DNA of 64,000 bases from Piscinibacter sp. (GTDB lineage: Bacteria; Pseudomonadota; Gammaproteobacteria; Burkholderiales; Burkholderiaceae_C): NCBI GenBank assembly GCA_019635485.1, contig JAHBZL010000022.1:1-64000 (forward strand), in the 5' to 3' direction. A program made the translations under genes and the position numbers. The notes beneath the pieces are model-generated. The model was given only the letters and a program-made list of their open reading frames with translations. It ran no database searches and was not told the DNA's origin. Of the stretch, positions 51,179 through 61,585 are shown piece by piece (position 1 is the stretch's first letter; every line of letters begins with the position of its first letter).

Positions 51179-52084
51179 TCACTTCAGTTCGAGACGGGCG
51201 ACGTTGTCGCGCGTGCGCGGGGCCAGGTCGACGCTGCGGCCGCGGAACGACACCTCGGTCGCGCCGGCATTGCCGATCGTCAGCTTCATCGGCATCGTGC
51301 CGTCCAGCCCCACCGCCTCGCCCGGCAGCAGCACGCGCGAGAGCAGCACCTGGCCACGGCCGTCGAGCACCTCGACCCAGGATTCGGCGCTGGTGCGCAG
51401 CAGCAGCACGCCGGCCACCGGCAGGGCGGCCGGCGCGCTCGCCGCATCGTTGGCGGCCAGCGGTGCCGAATGCACCGTCTCCACCACGGTCGACGCCGCC
51501 GGCTCGGCGGCCGGCGCGGAAGCCGGTGCGGCCTCGACAGGCACCGGAACGGCCGCAACGGCGGAGGCCGGCAGCGCGGCCACCACGGTGGGTGTGGCCA
51601 CCGCTCCGCCGCCATCGGCCGCTCCGCTGGCGGCGGGGCCGAAGCCCGGCAGCGAAATCATCCCGGATGGCAGGAAGTACAGCACCGCGGCCAAGCCGAC
51701 GATGAGCAGCGGCACCAGCACGGTCGGGTTGAGGGGAATGCCCCAGTCGCTGCCGCCCTGGTCCGGCACCGCCCGCTCCCGGAACGGCGCGTTGATGCCT
51801 TCGGCCACATGCTCGAGCACCTGCCCGGACGGCCGCGGCAGCAGCGCGAGGATCGGCGCCGGATCGATCTTCAGCGAGCGGCAGACGGTCTGGGCGAGCG
51901 CCCGGGTGAATGTGGCGTCCGGCAGTTCGTCGAACCGGTCGGCCTCCAGCGCCTCGAGCTTGCGCTGCGGCACCTTGATCGCCGCGGCCAGCACGGCGAT
52001 GTGCATGCCCTGCGCCTGACGTGCCTGGCGCAGCAGCGCGCCGGCGGTGGCCGCGGGCGGCGCGTCGGCGCGCTCGTCACTCAT
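51179..52084 (-). CDS. rodZ: RodZ-like cytoskeletal helix-turn-helix membrane protein
   Basis: A 301-residue protein with a cytoplasmic helix-turn-helix domain (about 14-85, [20 protein letters not shown]), one transmembrane helix (about 120-138, [19 protein letters not shown]), an Ala/Pro-rich linker, and a periplasmic domain ending in a DUF4115-type beta fold ([18 protein letters not shown]). RodZ anchors MreB filaments and sets rod shape. Its start overlaps the pilW stop by 8 bases; it is followed by ispG after 4 bases. No mre genes are in the window. Confidence 0.92.
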   Translation of the reverse strand: MSDERADAPPAATAGALLRQARQAQGMHIAVLAAAIKVPQRKLEALEADRFDELPDATFTRALAQTVCRSLKIDPAPILALLPRPSGQVLEHVAEGINAPFRERAVPDQGGSDWGIPLNPTVLVPLLIVGLAAVLYFLPSGMISLPGFGPAASGAADGGGAVATPTVVAALPASAVAAVPVPVEAAPASAPAAEPAASTVVETVHSAPLAANDAASAPAALPVAGVLLLRTSAESWVEVLDGRGQVLLSRVLLPGEAVGLDGTMPMKLTIGNAGATEVSFRGRSVDLAPRTRDNVARLELK

Positions 52085-52895
52085 CGAACTGGCCCTTGTC
52101 GAAGGCGGCTGCCTCGCGCGAGTCGGCGAAGCGGCTGTGCAGCTGGTTGCCGAGTTCGCGCGCGCCGGTCAGGTTGCCGAGCTTGTGCTCGATGCGTGCG
52201 GCCAGCCACAGCGTCTGCGCGCTCACGAGCGGCGGCTGGCTGATGACACGCCGGATGTAGAAGCGGGCCCGCTCCGGCTCGCCGCGGCGCAGCAGCAGCT
52301 CGGCGAGATTGACCGAGGTGGACGGGTTGTTGGGGTCGATCTCGTAGGAGCGCTGCAGCGAACGCTCCGCGGGTTCCAGCTGACCCGCGAAGGCGCGGCA
52401 GACGCCCTGAGCCAGCAGCGTGCGCGATGGCTCGCGATTCTGCGGCACGGCCAGGGCCTGCTCGAATTGCGCGTCCGCGTCCGGATAGCGCTTCTGCTGG
52501 CACAGGAACCAGCCGAAGTTCTGCATCGCGTCGAAATCGTTCGGGTTCAGCGCGAGCGCCCGGCGGAAGCTCTCCTCGGCCGGACCGGGCTCGCCCAGGT
52601 TGGCATAGATCAGCCCACGCAGATTGTGCGCGGCCACCAGGTTGGGGTCGGCCGCCAGCGCGAGCTTGACCTCGTCGAGCGCGACGTTCATCTGCCCGCG
52701 GCTGAAATACGCCGTGGCGAGTTCGAGGCGCACGCGCGCGCGCCGCGCCGCGTCCGCCGCGGCGGCCTCGGCCGGCGTGGTGGACGAGCGCGGCGGCTCG
52801 GTGGTGGGCACCGAGGTGGTCGAGACCGAGGTCGTCGAGCAGCCGGCCAGCAGCGCCAGCGCGATGCTTGCCGCAGTCAACCAACGGGCCGTCAT
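52077..52895 (-). CDS. pilW: Type IV pilus biogenesis/stability lipoprotein PilW (PilF)
   Basis: A 272-residue lipoprotein (LAGC lipobox, Cys19) with about six tetratricopeptide repeats; residues 100-125 ([20 protein letters not shown]) and [18 protein letters not shown] are clear TPR units. PilW/PilF lipoproteins help secretin PilQ multimerise in the outer membrane for type IV pili. Its 3' end overlaps rodZ by 8 bases and its 5' end overlaps the rlmN stop by 4 bases. The rlmN-pilW-rodZ-ispG order is conserved in many proteobacteria, supporting the call. Confidence 0.92.
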   Translation of the reverse strand: MTARWLTAASIALALLAGCSTTSVSTTSVPTTEPPRSSTTPAEAAAADAARRARVRLELATAYFSRGQMNVALDEVKLALAADPNLVAAHNLRGLIYANLGEPGPAEESFRRALALNPNDFDAMQNFGWFLCQQKRYPDADAQFEQALAVPQNREPSRTLLAQGVCRAFAGQLEPAERSLQRSYEIDPNNPSTSVNLAELLLRRGEPERARFYIRRVISQPPLVSAQTLWLAARIEHKLGNLTGARELGNQLHSRFADSREAAAFDKGQFDE

Positions 52896-54058
52896 GCCTT
52901 GGCCTCCGTGGCGCTGCCGCGGCTGCGCTCCAGGCGGCGCAGCACGTCGACACGCCCCTGTGCCACCCGCGTGCGCGCGCCGGTCCGGTCCTGCACCTCG
53001 CCGGCGAGCTGCCCGCACGCGGCGGCGATGTCGTCGCCGCGTGTCTTGCGCACGGTGGTCACGATGCCGGCGTCCTGCAGCACCTTGGCGAAGGCCTGCA
53101 CCCGCGCCGCGCCCGAGCGCTTCAGCCCGGACTCCGGGAAGGGGTTGAAGGGGATCAGGTTGAGCTTGCAGGACACGGCAGTGGCCGGTTCGTCCCGCAC
53201 GAGGCGCACGAGTTCCTTGGCGTGCGCGTCGCTGTCGTTGACGCCATCCAGCATGCAGTACTCGAAGGTGATGAAGTCGCGCGGCGCCGCGTCCAGGTAA
53301 CGCCGGCAGGCCGCCATCAGTTCGGCGAGCGGGTACTTCCGGTTCAGCGGCACGAGGTCGTCGCGCAGCGCGTCCGTGGGTGCGTGCAGCGACACCGCGA
53401 GCGCCACCGGACAGTCCTCGCGCAGGCGGTCGATCATCGGCACGACGCCGGAGGTCGAGACCGTCACTCGCCGGCGCGACAGGCCGTAGCCATGGTCGTC
53501 CAGCATCACGCGCAAAGCCGGCACCAGCGCACCGTAGTTCTGCAGCGGCTCGCCCATGCCCATCATCACGACGTTGGTCACCGCGCGCTCGCCCTCGCGC
53601 AGACCGAGACGCCGGCGCAGTTGATGTTCGGCGAACCAGAGCTGGGCCAGGATCTCCCCGGTGCCCAGGTTGCGGCTGAAGCCCTGGTGGCCGGTGGAGC
53701 AGAAGCGGCAGCCCACCGCGCAGCCGGCCTGCGACGAGACGCACAGCGTGCCGCGATCGTCCTCCGGGATGAACACGGTCTCCACCGCATTGCCACCGCC
53801 GACATCGAACAGCCACTTGACCGTCCCGTCGGCGGAGGCCTGCTCGCTGAGCAGCGGCAGCGGCCGCACTTCGGCAGCACCACGCAGCTTGTCGCGCAGC
53901 GAGCGCGCCAGGTCGGTCATCGCGTCGGGATCGGCGACGCCCTTCTGGTGCACCCAGCGGAACAACTGGGTGGCGCGGAAGCGCTTCTCGCCGAGACGCT
54001 CGACGAACGCAGTCAACCCGTCCCGGTCGAGGTCGAGCAGGTTGACCACGTCGCCCAT
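52892..54058 (-). CDS. rlmN: Dual-specificity RNA methyltransferase RlmN
   Basis: A 388-residue radical SAM enzyme that methylates C2 of A2503 in 23S rRNA and of A37 in certain tRNAs. The cluster cysteines are C113, C117 and C120 ([16 protein letters not shown]); [25 protein letters not shown] and [13 protein letters not shown] are conserved; the C-terminal catalytic Cys is in [12 protein letters not shown], near residue 364. It follows ndk after 5 bases and overlaps pilW by 4 bases. Confidence 0.97.
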   Translation of the reverse strand: MGDVVNLLDLDRDGLTAFVERLGEKRFRATQLFRWVHQKGVADPDAMTDLARSLRDKLRGAAEVRPLPLLSEQASADGTVKWLFDVGGGNAVETVFIPEDDRGTLCVSSQAGCAVGCRFCSTGHQGFSRNLGTGEILAQLWFAEHQLRRRLGLREGERAVTNVVMMGMGEPLQNYGALVPALRVMLDDHGYGLSRRRVTVSTSGVVPMIDRLREDCPVALAVSLHAPTDALRDDLVPLNRKYPLAELMAACRRYLDAAPRDFITFEYCMLDGVNDSDAHAKELVRLVRDEPATAVSCKLNLIPFNPFPESGLKRSGAARVQAFAKVLQDAGIVTTVRKTRGDDIAAACGQLAGEVQDRTGARTRVAQGRVDVLRRLERSRGSATEAKA

Positions 54059-54063
54059 CGGAC

Positions 54064-54489
54064 TCAGCGCGAGTAGACGTTCATGCCCGGGAAGAAGAAC
54101 GCCACCTCGACGGCGGCGGTCTCCGGCGCGTCCGAGCCGTGCACCGCATTGGCGTCGATGCTGTCGGCGAAATCGGCGCGGATGGTGCCCTTCTCCGCCT
54201 TCTTCGGGTCGGTGGCGCCCATCAGCTCGCGGTTCTTCGCGATCGCGCCTTCGCCTTCGAGCGCCTGGATCATCACCGGGCCGGAGATCATGAACTCGAC
54301 CAGGTCCTTGAAGAACGGCCGGGCCTTGTGCACGGCGTAGAAGGCTTCCGCCTCGCCGCGCGAGAGATGGACCATCTTGGCCGCGACGATCTTGAGCCCG
54401 GCGCCTTCGAAGCGCGCATAGATCTGGCCGATCACGTTCTTGGCCACCGCATCCGGTTTGATGATCGAGAGGGTGCGTTCGAGCGCCAT
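54064..54489 (-). CDS. ndk: Nucleoside diphosphate kinase
   Basis: A 141-residue enzyme that keeps nucleoside triphosphates balanced by phosphotransfer through His117 ([12 protein letters not shown]). [16 protein letters not shown] at the N-terminus and [14 protein letters not shown] are typical. Its ATG has AGGAG eight bases upstream. A minus-strand TACAAT (complement of 54529-54534) about 45 bases upstream may be its -10 element, so it likely begins the ndk-rlmN-pilW-rodZ transcript. Confidence 0.97.
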   Translation of the reverse strand: MALERTLSIIKPDAVAKNVIGQIYARFEGAGLKIVAAKMVHLSRGEAEAFYAVHKARPFFKDLVEFMISGPVMIQALEGEGAIAKNRELMGATDPKKAEKGTIRADFADSIDANAVHGSDAPETAAVEVAFFFPGMNVYSR

Positions 54490-54528
54490 GAATTCTTCTC
54501 CTGAATCAATAACTTGGCAAAGTTTCGG

Positions 54529-54534
54529 ATTGTA
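54529..54534 (-). promoter_or_regulatory. ndk: Putative ndk -10 element
   Basis: TACAAT on the minus strand lies in an AT-richer patch between ndk and rluB. It would start transcription near 54522, leaving about 33 bases before the ndk ATG at 54489. No consensus -35 is found at 16-18 bases; a TTGTCA is present but about 23 bases away. Confidence 0.4.
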
Positions 54535-54578
54535 GTCTGGCGCCCGCGTGGCGCTGGTGACAAGGCTTTGGCGGCACG

Positions 54579-56552
54579 CTAGCGGCCGCGCCGGCCGCCA
54601 CCCCCGCCGAACCCGCCGCCGAATCCGCCCCCACCTCCGCCGCCACCGCCGCGGTTGCCGCCCCGGCCGCCACGGTTCTTGCGGTGGAAGGCGTCGCCGC
54701 CGATGTAGCCCACCGAGGTCTGCATCGGATCGGGTTGCTTGGGCCCGCCCTTCTTGTTGCCGCCGCCACCGGCGTTCTGGCTGCTGCCGCCGGGACCGAA
54801 TCCGCCGCCGCCGCGCGAGAAGCCGCGCCCGCCGACACCGCTGCGCGGGTTCTGCACGAAGCGCTTGTCGAAGGTCTGCTCGAGCGGATTGGGGATGCGC
54901 GCCGGATCGATGTCGAGTTCGCCGTCGAAGTCCTCGGGATCCCGTTCACGATTCTCGCGTGCGTCGCGCGGCGGGGCGCTCCGACCGCGGTCGTTGCGCT
55001 CGTTGCGATCATTGCGATCGGGCCGGCGCTCCTGGCGCTGCTTCTGGTTGCGGTCGCGCTCGTTGCCGCGCTGCTGCGGGTCGCGCGGCCCGCTGGCCAG
55101 GCGGCGGATGGCCCGCACGTCGTCCTCGGGCAGGTCGATCCAGACGCCGCGCTTCAGGCCGCGCGGCAGCACCACGCTGCCGTAGCGGATGCGGATCAGG
55201 CGGCTCACCGTCAGCCCCACCGCGTCGAACAGCTTGCGCACCTCGCGGTTGCGGCCCTCGGCGATGACGACGCGGTACCAGTGGTTGACCCCTTCGCCGC
55301 CGCCGTTCTCGATCGAGCGGAAGGCGGCCGACTGGCCTTCGATCTCGACGCCTTCGAGCAGCCGCGCACGCGCCTCGTCGTCGAGCGTGCCCAGCACCCG
55401 CACCGCGTACTCGCGCTCGACGCCGAAGCGGGGATGCATCAGCTGGTTGGCCAGTTCGCCGGAGTTGGTGAACAGCAGCAGGCCCTCGGTGTTGATGTCG
55501 AGCCGGCCCACCGACTGCCACTTGCCCTGCTGCAGGCGCGGCAGGCGGCGGAACACGGTGGGACGCTGCTGCGGGTCGTCGTTGGTGACGACCTCCCCGA
55601 CCGGCTTGTGGTAGGCCAGCACGCGCGGCGGAGGCGGCTGGATGCGGAACCTGACCGGCTTGCCGTCCAGCGCAATGCGGTCGCCGAACGAAATGCGCTG
55701 GCCCACATGCGCCGGCTCGCCATTCACCATGATGCGGCCGTCGGTGATCATGTCCTCGATGTCGCGCCGCGACCCGATGCCCGATTGCGCCAGCACCTTC
55801 TGCAGCTTGGGCGCGTCGGGATCGGCGGCCAGCACGCGCTTGGAGGGCTCGTCGCCTGCATCGGCAGTGCCGTCGGCCGGGCCGGACTCGGCCGTCTGCT
55901 CGGCGGCTGTTTCGGCCGCCTGCTCGGCGGCATCGCCGTCGGCCGCCGCCGGCTCGGCCTCGGTATCGAACGTCCCGGCCAGCACGTCGGCGAACAGTTC
56001 GCCGGCCTTCTCCGCCGGCGCCGGACTTTCGGCGCCTGCTTCGGGACGGTCCGGCCGGTCGCCTCGCCGGCGGTCGCGCCGGTCGCGGCGGCGGCCGCGC
56101 GGGCCTTCGCCGTCGGACTCACTCTCCGACTCCGGCGCGGTCTGCACCGCGCGCTCCTCGCCATCGCCGGCCGTGCCGGCGTCGGACGTGTCGGCCGAAC
56201 CCGCAGCGCCGGCGTGCAAGGCATCGTCCGCGGGCCCGACCGCGGCGGCGGTCTGCGGCCGCTCTGGCGCCGCGGCGTGCTCGGCGGTCGGCGCCGTCGG
56301 CACCGCATCAGCTGCCGTGGTGCCAGTGGCCTCCGCAGCGGGTTCGGCGACAACCTTCTTGCGCGGAGCGCGGCGCGGCTTGGCCGGCGCCGCGCTGTCG
56401 GCCTCGCCCGCTTCTGCGGCGGCGGGTGCCGCCTCGGCGCGGGCAGGCGCCACGCGGCGCTTGCGTGCCGGCTTCGGCGCGTCGCCGCTGTCGGCCGGCT
56501 GCTCGGCGGTTTCCGGGGTCGAACCGGGAAGGGACTCGGGATCGGCGTTCAT
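54579..56552 (-). CDS. rluB: Ribosomal large subunit pseudouridine synthase B with long terminal extensions
   Basis: A 657-residue RsuA-family enzyme; E. coli RluB is about 290 residues, so over half is extension. Residues 1-240 are a low-complexity, Ala/Pro/acidic leader with Arg-rich islands. An S4 domain ([20 protein letters not shown], about 246-265) and the catalytic domain follow, with the catalytic Asp near 350 in [15 protein letters not shown]. The last 130 residues are Arg/Asn-rich, then almost pure Gly with Phe and Arg ([18 protein letters not shown]), RGG-like, probably RNA-binding. It modifies U2605 of 23S rRNA in E. coli. It overlaps the scpB stop by 4 bases. Confidence 0.93.
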   Translation of the reverse strand: MNADPESLPGSTPETAEQPADSGDAPKPARKRRVAPARAEAAPAAAEAGEADSAAPAKPRRAPRKKVVAEPAAEATGTTAADAVPTAPTAEHAAAPERPQTAAAVGPADDALHAGAAGSADTSDAGTAGDGEERAVQTAPESESESDGEGPRGRRRDRRDRRRGDRPDRPEAGAESPAPAEKAGELFADVLAGTFDTEAEPAAADGDAAEQAAETAAEQTAESGPADGTADAGDEPSKRVLAADPDAPKLQKVLAQSGIGSRRDIEDMITDGRIMVNGEPAHVGQRISFGDRIALDGKPVRFRIQPPPPRVLAYHKPVGEVVTNDDPQQRPTVFRRLPRLQQGKWQSVGRLDINTEGLLLFTNSGELANQLMHPRFGVEREYAVRVLGTLDDEARARLLEGVEIEGQSAAFRSIENGGGEGVNHWYRVVIAEGRNREVRKLFDAVGLTVSRLIRIRYGSVVLPRGLKRGVWIDLPEDDVRAIRRLASGPRDPQQRGNERDRNQKQRQERRPDRNDRNERNDRGRSAPPRDARENRERDPEDFDGELDIDPARIPNPLEQTFDKRFVQNPRSGVGGRGFSRGGGGFGPGGSSQNAGGGGNKKGGPKQPDPMQTSVGYIGGDAFHRKNRGGRGGNRGGGGGGGGGFGGGFGGGGGRRGR

Positions 56553-57478
56553 GCTTGAGGTTCCATCGGGGCACCTTCGGCGGCGGGTTCGCCGGGCGAA
56601 GCCTGGGATTCGTCGGGGGCAGAGGGGGAGATGTCGGTCACGACGTCGGCGGGCGAGGAGGCATTCGCCGATTCCGGCTCGGCCACGCTGGGCGCGGGCG
56701 GCTCATCGGAGGGCTCGGCCAGCGCCGATTCGAAGCCCACCGCGCTATCGGCCGAGGCGGTCGGCCCGATGACAGATCCGTCCGAGGTCCCGATCGGGAC
56801 CTCGCTCTCGTCGTTGGCAGCGGCGGAATCGGGCAGCCCCTCGGCGGGCTCCCCTGTCGCGGCCGCCTCGGCCACCGCCGCGTCATCGAGCGCGAGCGAT
56901 CCCTGCGCCTCGATGAGCGAGCCCTGCTGCACCGGCAACGCCTCTGCCAGCAACGCGCCAGCGACCGGCGCACCCTCGAGCAACGGGAGTTGCTCGAGGC
57001 TGGCCAGGCCCAGGTCGTCCAGGAACTGGCGCGTGGTCGCCAGAAGCGCGGGCCGCCCCGGCGCCTCGCGGTAGCCGATCGCCTCGACCCAGCCGCGGTC
57101 CTCGAGCTGCTTGATGATCTGGCTGGCGACGGTGACGCCGCGGATCTCCTCGATGTCGCCGCGCGTGACCGGCTGCCGGTACGCGATGATCGCCAGCGTC
57201 TCCATCACGGCGCGCGAGTACTTCGGCGGCTTCTCGGGGTTCAGCCGGTCCAGGAACTCGCGCATCTCGGGCCGGCTCTGGAAGCGCCAGCCGTTGGCCA
57301 GCGCCACCAGTTCGACGCCCCGGCCCTCCCAGTCGCGCGTCAGTTCGTCGAGCAGCGCGCGCAGGGTGTCGGAGCCGAGTTCATCGGCGAACAGACTGCG
57401 CATGTCGCGCAGGTGCAGCGGCTGGTTCGCGCAGATGAGCGCGGTCTCGAGGACGCGCTTTGCATCCTGTGTGTTCAT
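56549..57478 (-). CDS. scpB: Segregation and condensation protein B
   Basis: A 309-residue protein whose first 190 residues are the winged-helix ScpB core ([75 protein letters not shown]). It joins SMC and ScpA in the bacterial condensin. The last 120 residues are an acidic, Ala/Ser/Pro-rich tail not found in short ScpB proteins. ATG 57478 is preferred (AGGA five bases upstream) over TTG 57490. scpA is not adjacent. It is co-translated with rluB, a common pairing. Confidence 0.93.
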   Translation of the reverse strand: MNTQDAKRVLETALICANQPLHLRDMRSLFADELGSDTLRALLDELTRDWEGRGVELVALANGWRFQSRPEMREFLDRLNPEKPPKYSRAVMETLAIIAYRQPVTRGDIEEIRGVTVASQIIKQLEDRGWVEAIGYREAPGRPALLATTRQFLDDLGLASLEQLPLLEGAPVAGALLAEALPVQQGSLIEAQGSLALDDAAVAEAAATGEPAEGLPDSAAANDESEVPIGTSDGSVIGPTASADSAVGFESALAEPSDEPPAPSVAEPESANASSPADVVTDISPSAPDESQASPGEPAAEGAPMEPQA

Positions 57479-57734
57479 GAATCCTGTCAAATGCTCGGCC
57501 GGGTGCGTCCGGCTGGTCTACAAGCCTGGTGTTCCGCGAAGCCGCAACAGCGATGACGCATCGCTTCGGCAATCAGGCCGCGCACACGCTGCGGCCTCTT
57601 CCGCCAGGCCCTGGGGCCCGGCCCGCACCCGGACTCTCGACCCTGCGGGCCGGCGCCAGGCCGGCGGCGAATGGGGTCGGAACGGGGCAACAGGCGCATT
57701 GTACCCAACGCACCGTGTGTGGACGCAAGGGGTT
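57479..57734 (-). promoter_or_regulatory. Gap between scpB and rluD with a putative scpB promoter
   Basis: A 256-base gap. On the minus strand TACAAT (complement of 57698-57703) with a TTGCGT 19 bases further upstream could drive scpB-rluB, giving a leader of about 210 bases. The rest is GC-rich, with several inverted GC stretches but no intrinsic terminator; I see no gene in it. Confidence 0.35.
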
Positions 57735-58715
57735 TCAGCGGGGTTGCAACAGGGCCCGCCAGGCGGCGCCGAAATCGGCCGGCGGCGCGGCCTCGAACCG
57801 CAGTTCAGCACCGCTGTCTGGATGGGCGAATTCCAGCCGGTGCGCATGCAATGCCTGGCGCACCATGCCGAGCGCCGGCGCGCCGCCGTACAGCACATCG
57901 CCGACCAGCGGATGGCCGCGCGACGCGAGGTGCACGCGGATCTGATGGGTGCGCCCGGTGTGCAGCGCGCAGCGCAACGCGCTGAAGCCCTCGCGCGCGG
58001 CGACACGCTCGACGTCCGTGCGCGCCGCCTTGCCGCCGCCCACCACCGCCATGCGCACGCGCGACCGCGGGTCGCGCCCGATCGGCGCCTCGATGCTGAA
58101 CACGTCCGGTACCACCTCGCCATGCGCGATCGCCAGGTAGCGCCGCTGCACCTCGCGCGCGGCGATTGCGCGCACCAGCGCCGTCATCGCCGGGAGGGTC
58201 TTGGCGACGACCATCAGCCCGGAGGTGTCCTTGTCCAGCCGGTGCACGATGCCGGCCCGCGGCAGGGCCGCTGCGCCGCGGTGGTGGGCCAGCAGACCGT
58301 TGAGCAGCGTGCCCGACCAGTGGCCCGCGGCCGGATGCACCACCAGGCCGGCCGGCTTGTCGACGACGAGCAGGTGCCCATCCTCGTGCACGATCGCCAG
58401 CGGCATCGCCTGCGGCACGAAGGCGCGGCTCTCCTCGGTCGGCACCAGCAGCAGCTCGACCCGCTGACCGGCCCGCACGCGCCGCGACGCGCCGCGCGCC
58501 GGCTCGCCGTCGAGCCGCACATACCCCTGCTCGATCAGCGTCTGCAGGTGGCTGCGCGAGAACTCGCCGGCGATCGAGACGAGCAGCTTGTCCAGGCGCA
58601 GGCCATGGGCGGCTGCCGGTACCTCGGCGGCACGCCGTTCCGGCTCGTCCGCGGCGACGTCATCGGCGGCCTCCGCGGCCGGGTCGTCGAAGGGTTGATC
58701 AGGGGGGTGAACCAT
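57735..58715 (-). CDS. rluD: Ribosomal large subunit pseudouridine synthase D
   Basis: A 326-residue RluA-family enzyme forming pseudouridines in helix 69 of 23S rRNA. It has an N-terminal acidic leader (1-37), an S4 domain (about 38-95, LRLDKLLVSIAGEFSRSHLQ), and a catalytic domain with the Asp161 motif GIVHRLDKDTSGLMVV, followed by TGRTHQIRVHLASRGHPLVG. The start is ATG 58715, which overlaps the -10 element of the divergent bamD gene. The laccase-like gene that often follows rluD is absent here. Confidence 0.95.
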   Translation of the reverse strand: MVHPPDQPFDDPAAEAADDVAADEPERRAAEVPAAAHGLRLDKLLVSIAGEFSRSHLQTLIEQGYVRLDGEPARGASRRVRAGQRVELLLVPTEESRAFVPQAMPLAIVHEDGHLLVVDKPAGLVVHPAAGHWSGTLLNGLLAHHRGAAALPRAGIVHRLDKDTSGLMVVAKTLPAMTALVRAIAAREVQRRYLAIAHGEVVPDVFSIEAPIGRDPRSRVRMAVVGGGKAARTDVERVAAREGFSALRCALHTGRTHQIRVHLASRGHPLVGDVLYGGAPALGMVRQALHAHRLEFAHPDSGAELRFEAAPPADFGAAWRALLQPR

Positions 58716-58720
58716 ATAAT
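58695..58720 (+). promoter_or_regulatory. bamD: Putative bamD promoter
   Basis: A perfect TATAAT at 58715-58720 lies 53 bases before the bamD ATG and overlaps the start codon of rluD on the other strand. TTGATC at 58695-58700 is only 14 bases upstream, short for a normal spacer, so the -35 may be degenerate. Transcription would start near 58727, giving a leader of about 47 bases. Confidence 0.5.
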
Positions 58721-58773
58721 CGGCCGTTGCTTCGACGCCTCGAGCGCGGCGTCTTCCGACGCGCGCAGCGCCC

Positions 58774-59592
58774 ATGATCCTGACGTGTCTGACCCGTTCC
58801 CGGACCCTGCTCCGGCTTGCCCTGCCGATCACGGCCGCGCTCGTGCTCGTCGCCTGCGGCTCGACGCCGCCGGACGAGACGGCGCAGTGGAGCGCCGACA
58901 AATTGTATGCAGAGGCCAAGGACGAGATGTCCACCGGCAACTACGAGCGCGCCGCGCGGCTGCTCGAGCGCCTCGAGGGCCGCGCCGCCGGCACGCCGCT
59001 GGCGCAGCAGGCACAGATCGAGCGCGCCTACGTGCTCTACAAGACCGGCGAGAAGGCCCAGGCCCTGTCGGTGCTGGAGCGCTTCATCAAGCTGCACCCG
59101 AGCAGCCCCGGCCTCGACTACGCGATGTACCTGCACGGGCTGGTCAATTTCAACGACAACCTCGGCATCCTCGGCAGCCTGTCGCGCCAGGACCTGTCCG
59201 AGCGCGACCAGCAGGCCTCGCGCGACGCGTTCCAGTCGTTCAAGCAGCTGGTCGACCAGTTCCCGAACTCGGTCTACGCCGAGGATGCGCGCCAGCGCAT
59301 GAACTACATCGTCAACTCGCTGGCGGCCTACGAAGTGCACGTGGCGCGCTACTACTTCCGGCGCGGCGCCTACGTGGCGGCGGCGAACCGTGCGCAGCAG
59401 ACGGTGCAGGAGTTCCAGACCTCTCCGTCGGCCGAGGAGGCGCTCTTCATCATGGTGCAGAGCTACGACAAGCTGGGGCTGACGCAGCTGCGCGACGACG
59501 CCGCGCGGGTGCTGACCAAGAACTTCCCGGACAGCCGCTTCGCCGCGCAGGGCCTGACCACGCGCCAGCGCGCCTGGTGGCAGTTCTGGTAG
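58774..59592 (+). CDS. bamD: Outer-membrane protein assembly factor BamD
   Basis: A 272-residue lipoprotein, the essential lipoprotein partner of BamA. The lipobox LVAC gives Cys28. Five TPR-like repeats follow (LYAEAKDEMSTGNYERAARL; KTGEKAQALSVLERFIKLHP; LDYAMYLHGLVNFN; RYYFRRGAYVAAANRAQQTV; EEALFIMVQSYDKLGL), as in ComL. It lies divergent from rluD, the usual arrangement in proteobacteria. It ends 5 bases before the convergent dinG stop. Confidence 0.96.
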   Translation: MILTCLTRSRTLLRLALPITAALVLVACGSTPPDETAQWSADKLYAEAKDEMSTGNYERAARLLERLEGRAAGTPLAQQAQIERAYVLYKTGEKAQALSVLERFIKLHPSSPGLDYAMYLHGLVNFNDNLGILGSLSRQDLSERDQQASRDAFQSFKQLVDQFPNSVYAEDARQRMNYIVNSLAAYEVHVARYYFRRGAYVAAANRAQQTVQEFQTSPSAEEALFIMVQSYDKLGLTQLRDDAARVLTKNFPDSRFAAQGLTTRQRAWWQFW

Positions 59593-59596
59593 CGCC

Positions 59597-61585
59597 TCAT
59601 TCCGCCGGTGCCTCGACGGCACCGAGGGACTCGAGCCACGCCAGCGCCGCGGCCTCGTCGGGCACGCGGGTCATCGGCGGCAGCGCCTCGCGCAGACGGC
59701 GCCCGTAGTTCATGCCCGCCATGCGCGGGTCGCAGACGACCAGCAGCCCGCGGTCGGTTTCACTGCGGATCAGCCGGCCGGCGCCCTGCTTGAGCGACAC
59801 GGCCGCTTCGGCGATGAAGTAGTCGGCGAACGCGTTGCGCCCCTGCTGCTCGAGCCGCCTGACGCGCGCCTCGACGAGCGGATCGTTGGGCGGAGGGAAC
59901 GGCAGTTTGTCGATCAGCACGCACTGCAGCGCATCGCCGACCACGTCGATGCCCTCCCAGAAGCTCTGCGAGCCGACCAGCACCGAGCGCGGATCGGCGA
60001 GGAACTGCTGCAGCAGCTGGCGCTTCGGCGCCTGGCCCTGCACCAGCACCTGCAGTTGGTCGCCGCCGGCCTCGAACTCCGCCCGCAGGCGCTCGCCGAT
60101 CGCCTGCAGTGCACGCAGCGTCGTCGTCAGCACGAAGCTGCGCCCGCCCAGCGCACGCGCGCAACGAGCTGCCAGCGCGGCCACCTCGTGCGGGTGGCGC
60201 GGCTCGTTCGGCTTCGGGAACGCGGCCGGCACGTACAGGCGCGCATGCGCCGCGTAGTCGAACGGGCTGCCGACCCGCAGCGTGCGGGCGTCGTCCAGCC
60301 CGGCGGATTCGGTGAACCAGCTCAGCCGCTCGTCGTCGCCCAGCGTCGCCGAGGTGAAGATCCAGGCCTTGCGGCTCGCGGCGCGCTGCTCGCGCAGCGC
60401 CTCGCGGATGTCCAGCGGCGACTCGACCAGTCGCGCCTGGTGCGGCGAGACGTCGATCCATCGCACCTGGCCGGCGGCCGCCTCCTGCGCGAAGCGCTCC
60501 GCCAGGGCCACCAGGGCAGCGGCGCGTTCCTCCAGCTTGGCGAGATCGGGCGAGAGTTCGCTGACCGTCGCGAGCGCGGTGACGGCCTGCGCGCAGGTCC
60601 GGCCGAGCGCCTGCAGCGCGGTGACGAAGTCTTCGCGTCCGGCACGTTCGTCCCAGCGCAGCTTGATCGTGCCGCGCAGATCCCGCAGTGTTCCGGCCGC
60701 CGCCATCCGCAGATCGCGTGCCGCGCGGTCGCAGTGGCCCGCCAGGTCCTGCCAGGGGGCCAGCCCGCGAGCCTGCTGCAGGCCGGCGCCGAGCATGTCG
60801 CGCGCGAAGTCCAGCACCTGGGCGGTGCCGAGCGTCGTGCCGAGGAACTGCACGCCCGCCTCGGCCAGCTGGTGCGCCTCGTCGAAGACCGCGACCTCCA
60901 CGCTCGGCAACAGCTCCGCCACGCCGGTATCGCGCAGCGCCATGTCGGCGAAGAACAGGTGGTGGTTGATCACCACCAGGTCCGCCGCCATCGCCTCGCG
61001 GCGCGCCTTGACGACGTGGCAGCGGCGGAACTCCGGGCATTCGCTGCCCAGGCAGTTCTCGCGCGTCGAGGTCACCAGCGGGATCACGCTGCTGCGCTCG
61101 TCCAGGCCGTCGAGCTCGGCGAGGTCGCCGCTGACGGTCGTCTGCGACCACTGCTCGACCTTGGCGAGCGTGCGCACCGCCCAGCGATCCGGCAGGGTCG
61201 CGGACTGGCGCGCCTGGTTCAGCCGGTGCAGGCACAGGTAGCTGCCGCGCCCCTTGAGCAACGCGATGCTGACCGGCAGGCGCAGCGCGTCACGCAGGCG
61301 CGGCAGGTCGCGCAGGAACAGCTGGTCCTGCAGGCTCTTGGTGGCGGTGCTGACCAGCGCGCGCGCGCCCGACAGCAGCGTCGGCACCAGGTAGGCGTAG
61401 GTCTTGCCGACGCCCGTGCCGGCCTCGGCGACGAGGCTCTCGCGCGCCTCGATCGCGTCGGCCACGGCGCCCGCCATCTGCAGCTGCACGGCGCGCTCGA
61501 CGTGGCGCGGGTCGTGCCGCGCCAGCGCGCCGTCGGCCGCCAGCGCATCCCGGCTCGCCTGCGCGAGCACCAGCGGCGCCGTCAT
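59597..61585 (-). CDS. dinG: ATP-dependent helicase, DinG family
   Basis: A 662-residue superfamily 2 DNA helicase (5'-3', XPD-like). Walker A is EAGTGVGKTYAYLVP (about 53-67). Four cysteines for an [4Fe-4S] cluster are in GSYLCLHRL, ENCLGSECPEF and FRRCHVVKA; DEAH is in AVFDEAHQLAE; motif VI is QGAGRLIRSETDRG. DinG-type enzymes unwind R-loops and G-quadruplexes; the E. coli gene is SOS-induced, but I see no clear LexA box here. Length (662) is nearer YoaA/DinG-like betaproteobacterial forms than E. coli DinG (716). It overlaps the YdcH-like gene by 4 bases. Confidence 0.95.
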   Translation of the reverse strand: MTAPLVLAQASRDALAADGALARHDPRHVERAVQLQMAGAVADAIEARESLVAEAGTGVGKTYAYLVPTLLSGARALVSTATKSLQDQLFLRDLPRLRDALRLPVSIALLKGRGSYLCLHRLNQARQSATLPDRWAVRTLAKVEQWSQTTVSGDLAELDGLDERSSVIPLVTSTRENCLGSECPEFRRCHVVKARREAMAADLVVINHHLFFADMALRDTGVAELLPSVEVAVFDEAHQLAEAGVQFLGTTLGTAQVLDFARDMLGAGLQQARGLAPWQDLAGHCDRAARDLRMAAAGTLRDLRGTIKLRWDERAGREDFVTALQALGRTCAQAVTALATVSELSPDLAKLEERAAALVALAERFAQEAAAGQVRWIDVSPHQARLVESPLDIREALREQRAASRKAWIFTSATLGDDERLSWFTESAGLDDARTLRVGSPFDYAAHARLYVPAAFPKPNEPRHPHEVAALAARCARALGGRSFVLTTTLRALQAIGERLRAEFEAGGDQLQVLVQGQAPKRQLLQQFLADPRSVLVGSQSFWEGIDVVGDALQCVLIDKLPFPPPNDPLVEARVRRLEQQGRNAFADYFIAEAAVSLKQGAGRLIRSETDRGLLVVCDPRMAGMNYGRRLREALPPMTRVPDEAAALAWLESLGAVEAPAE

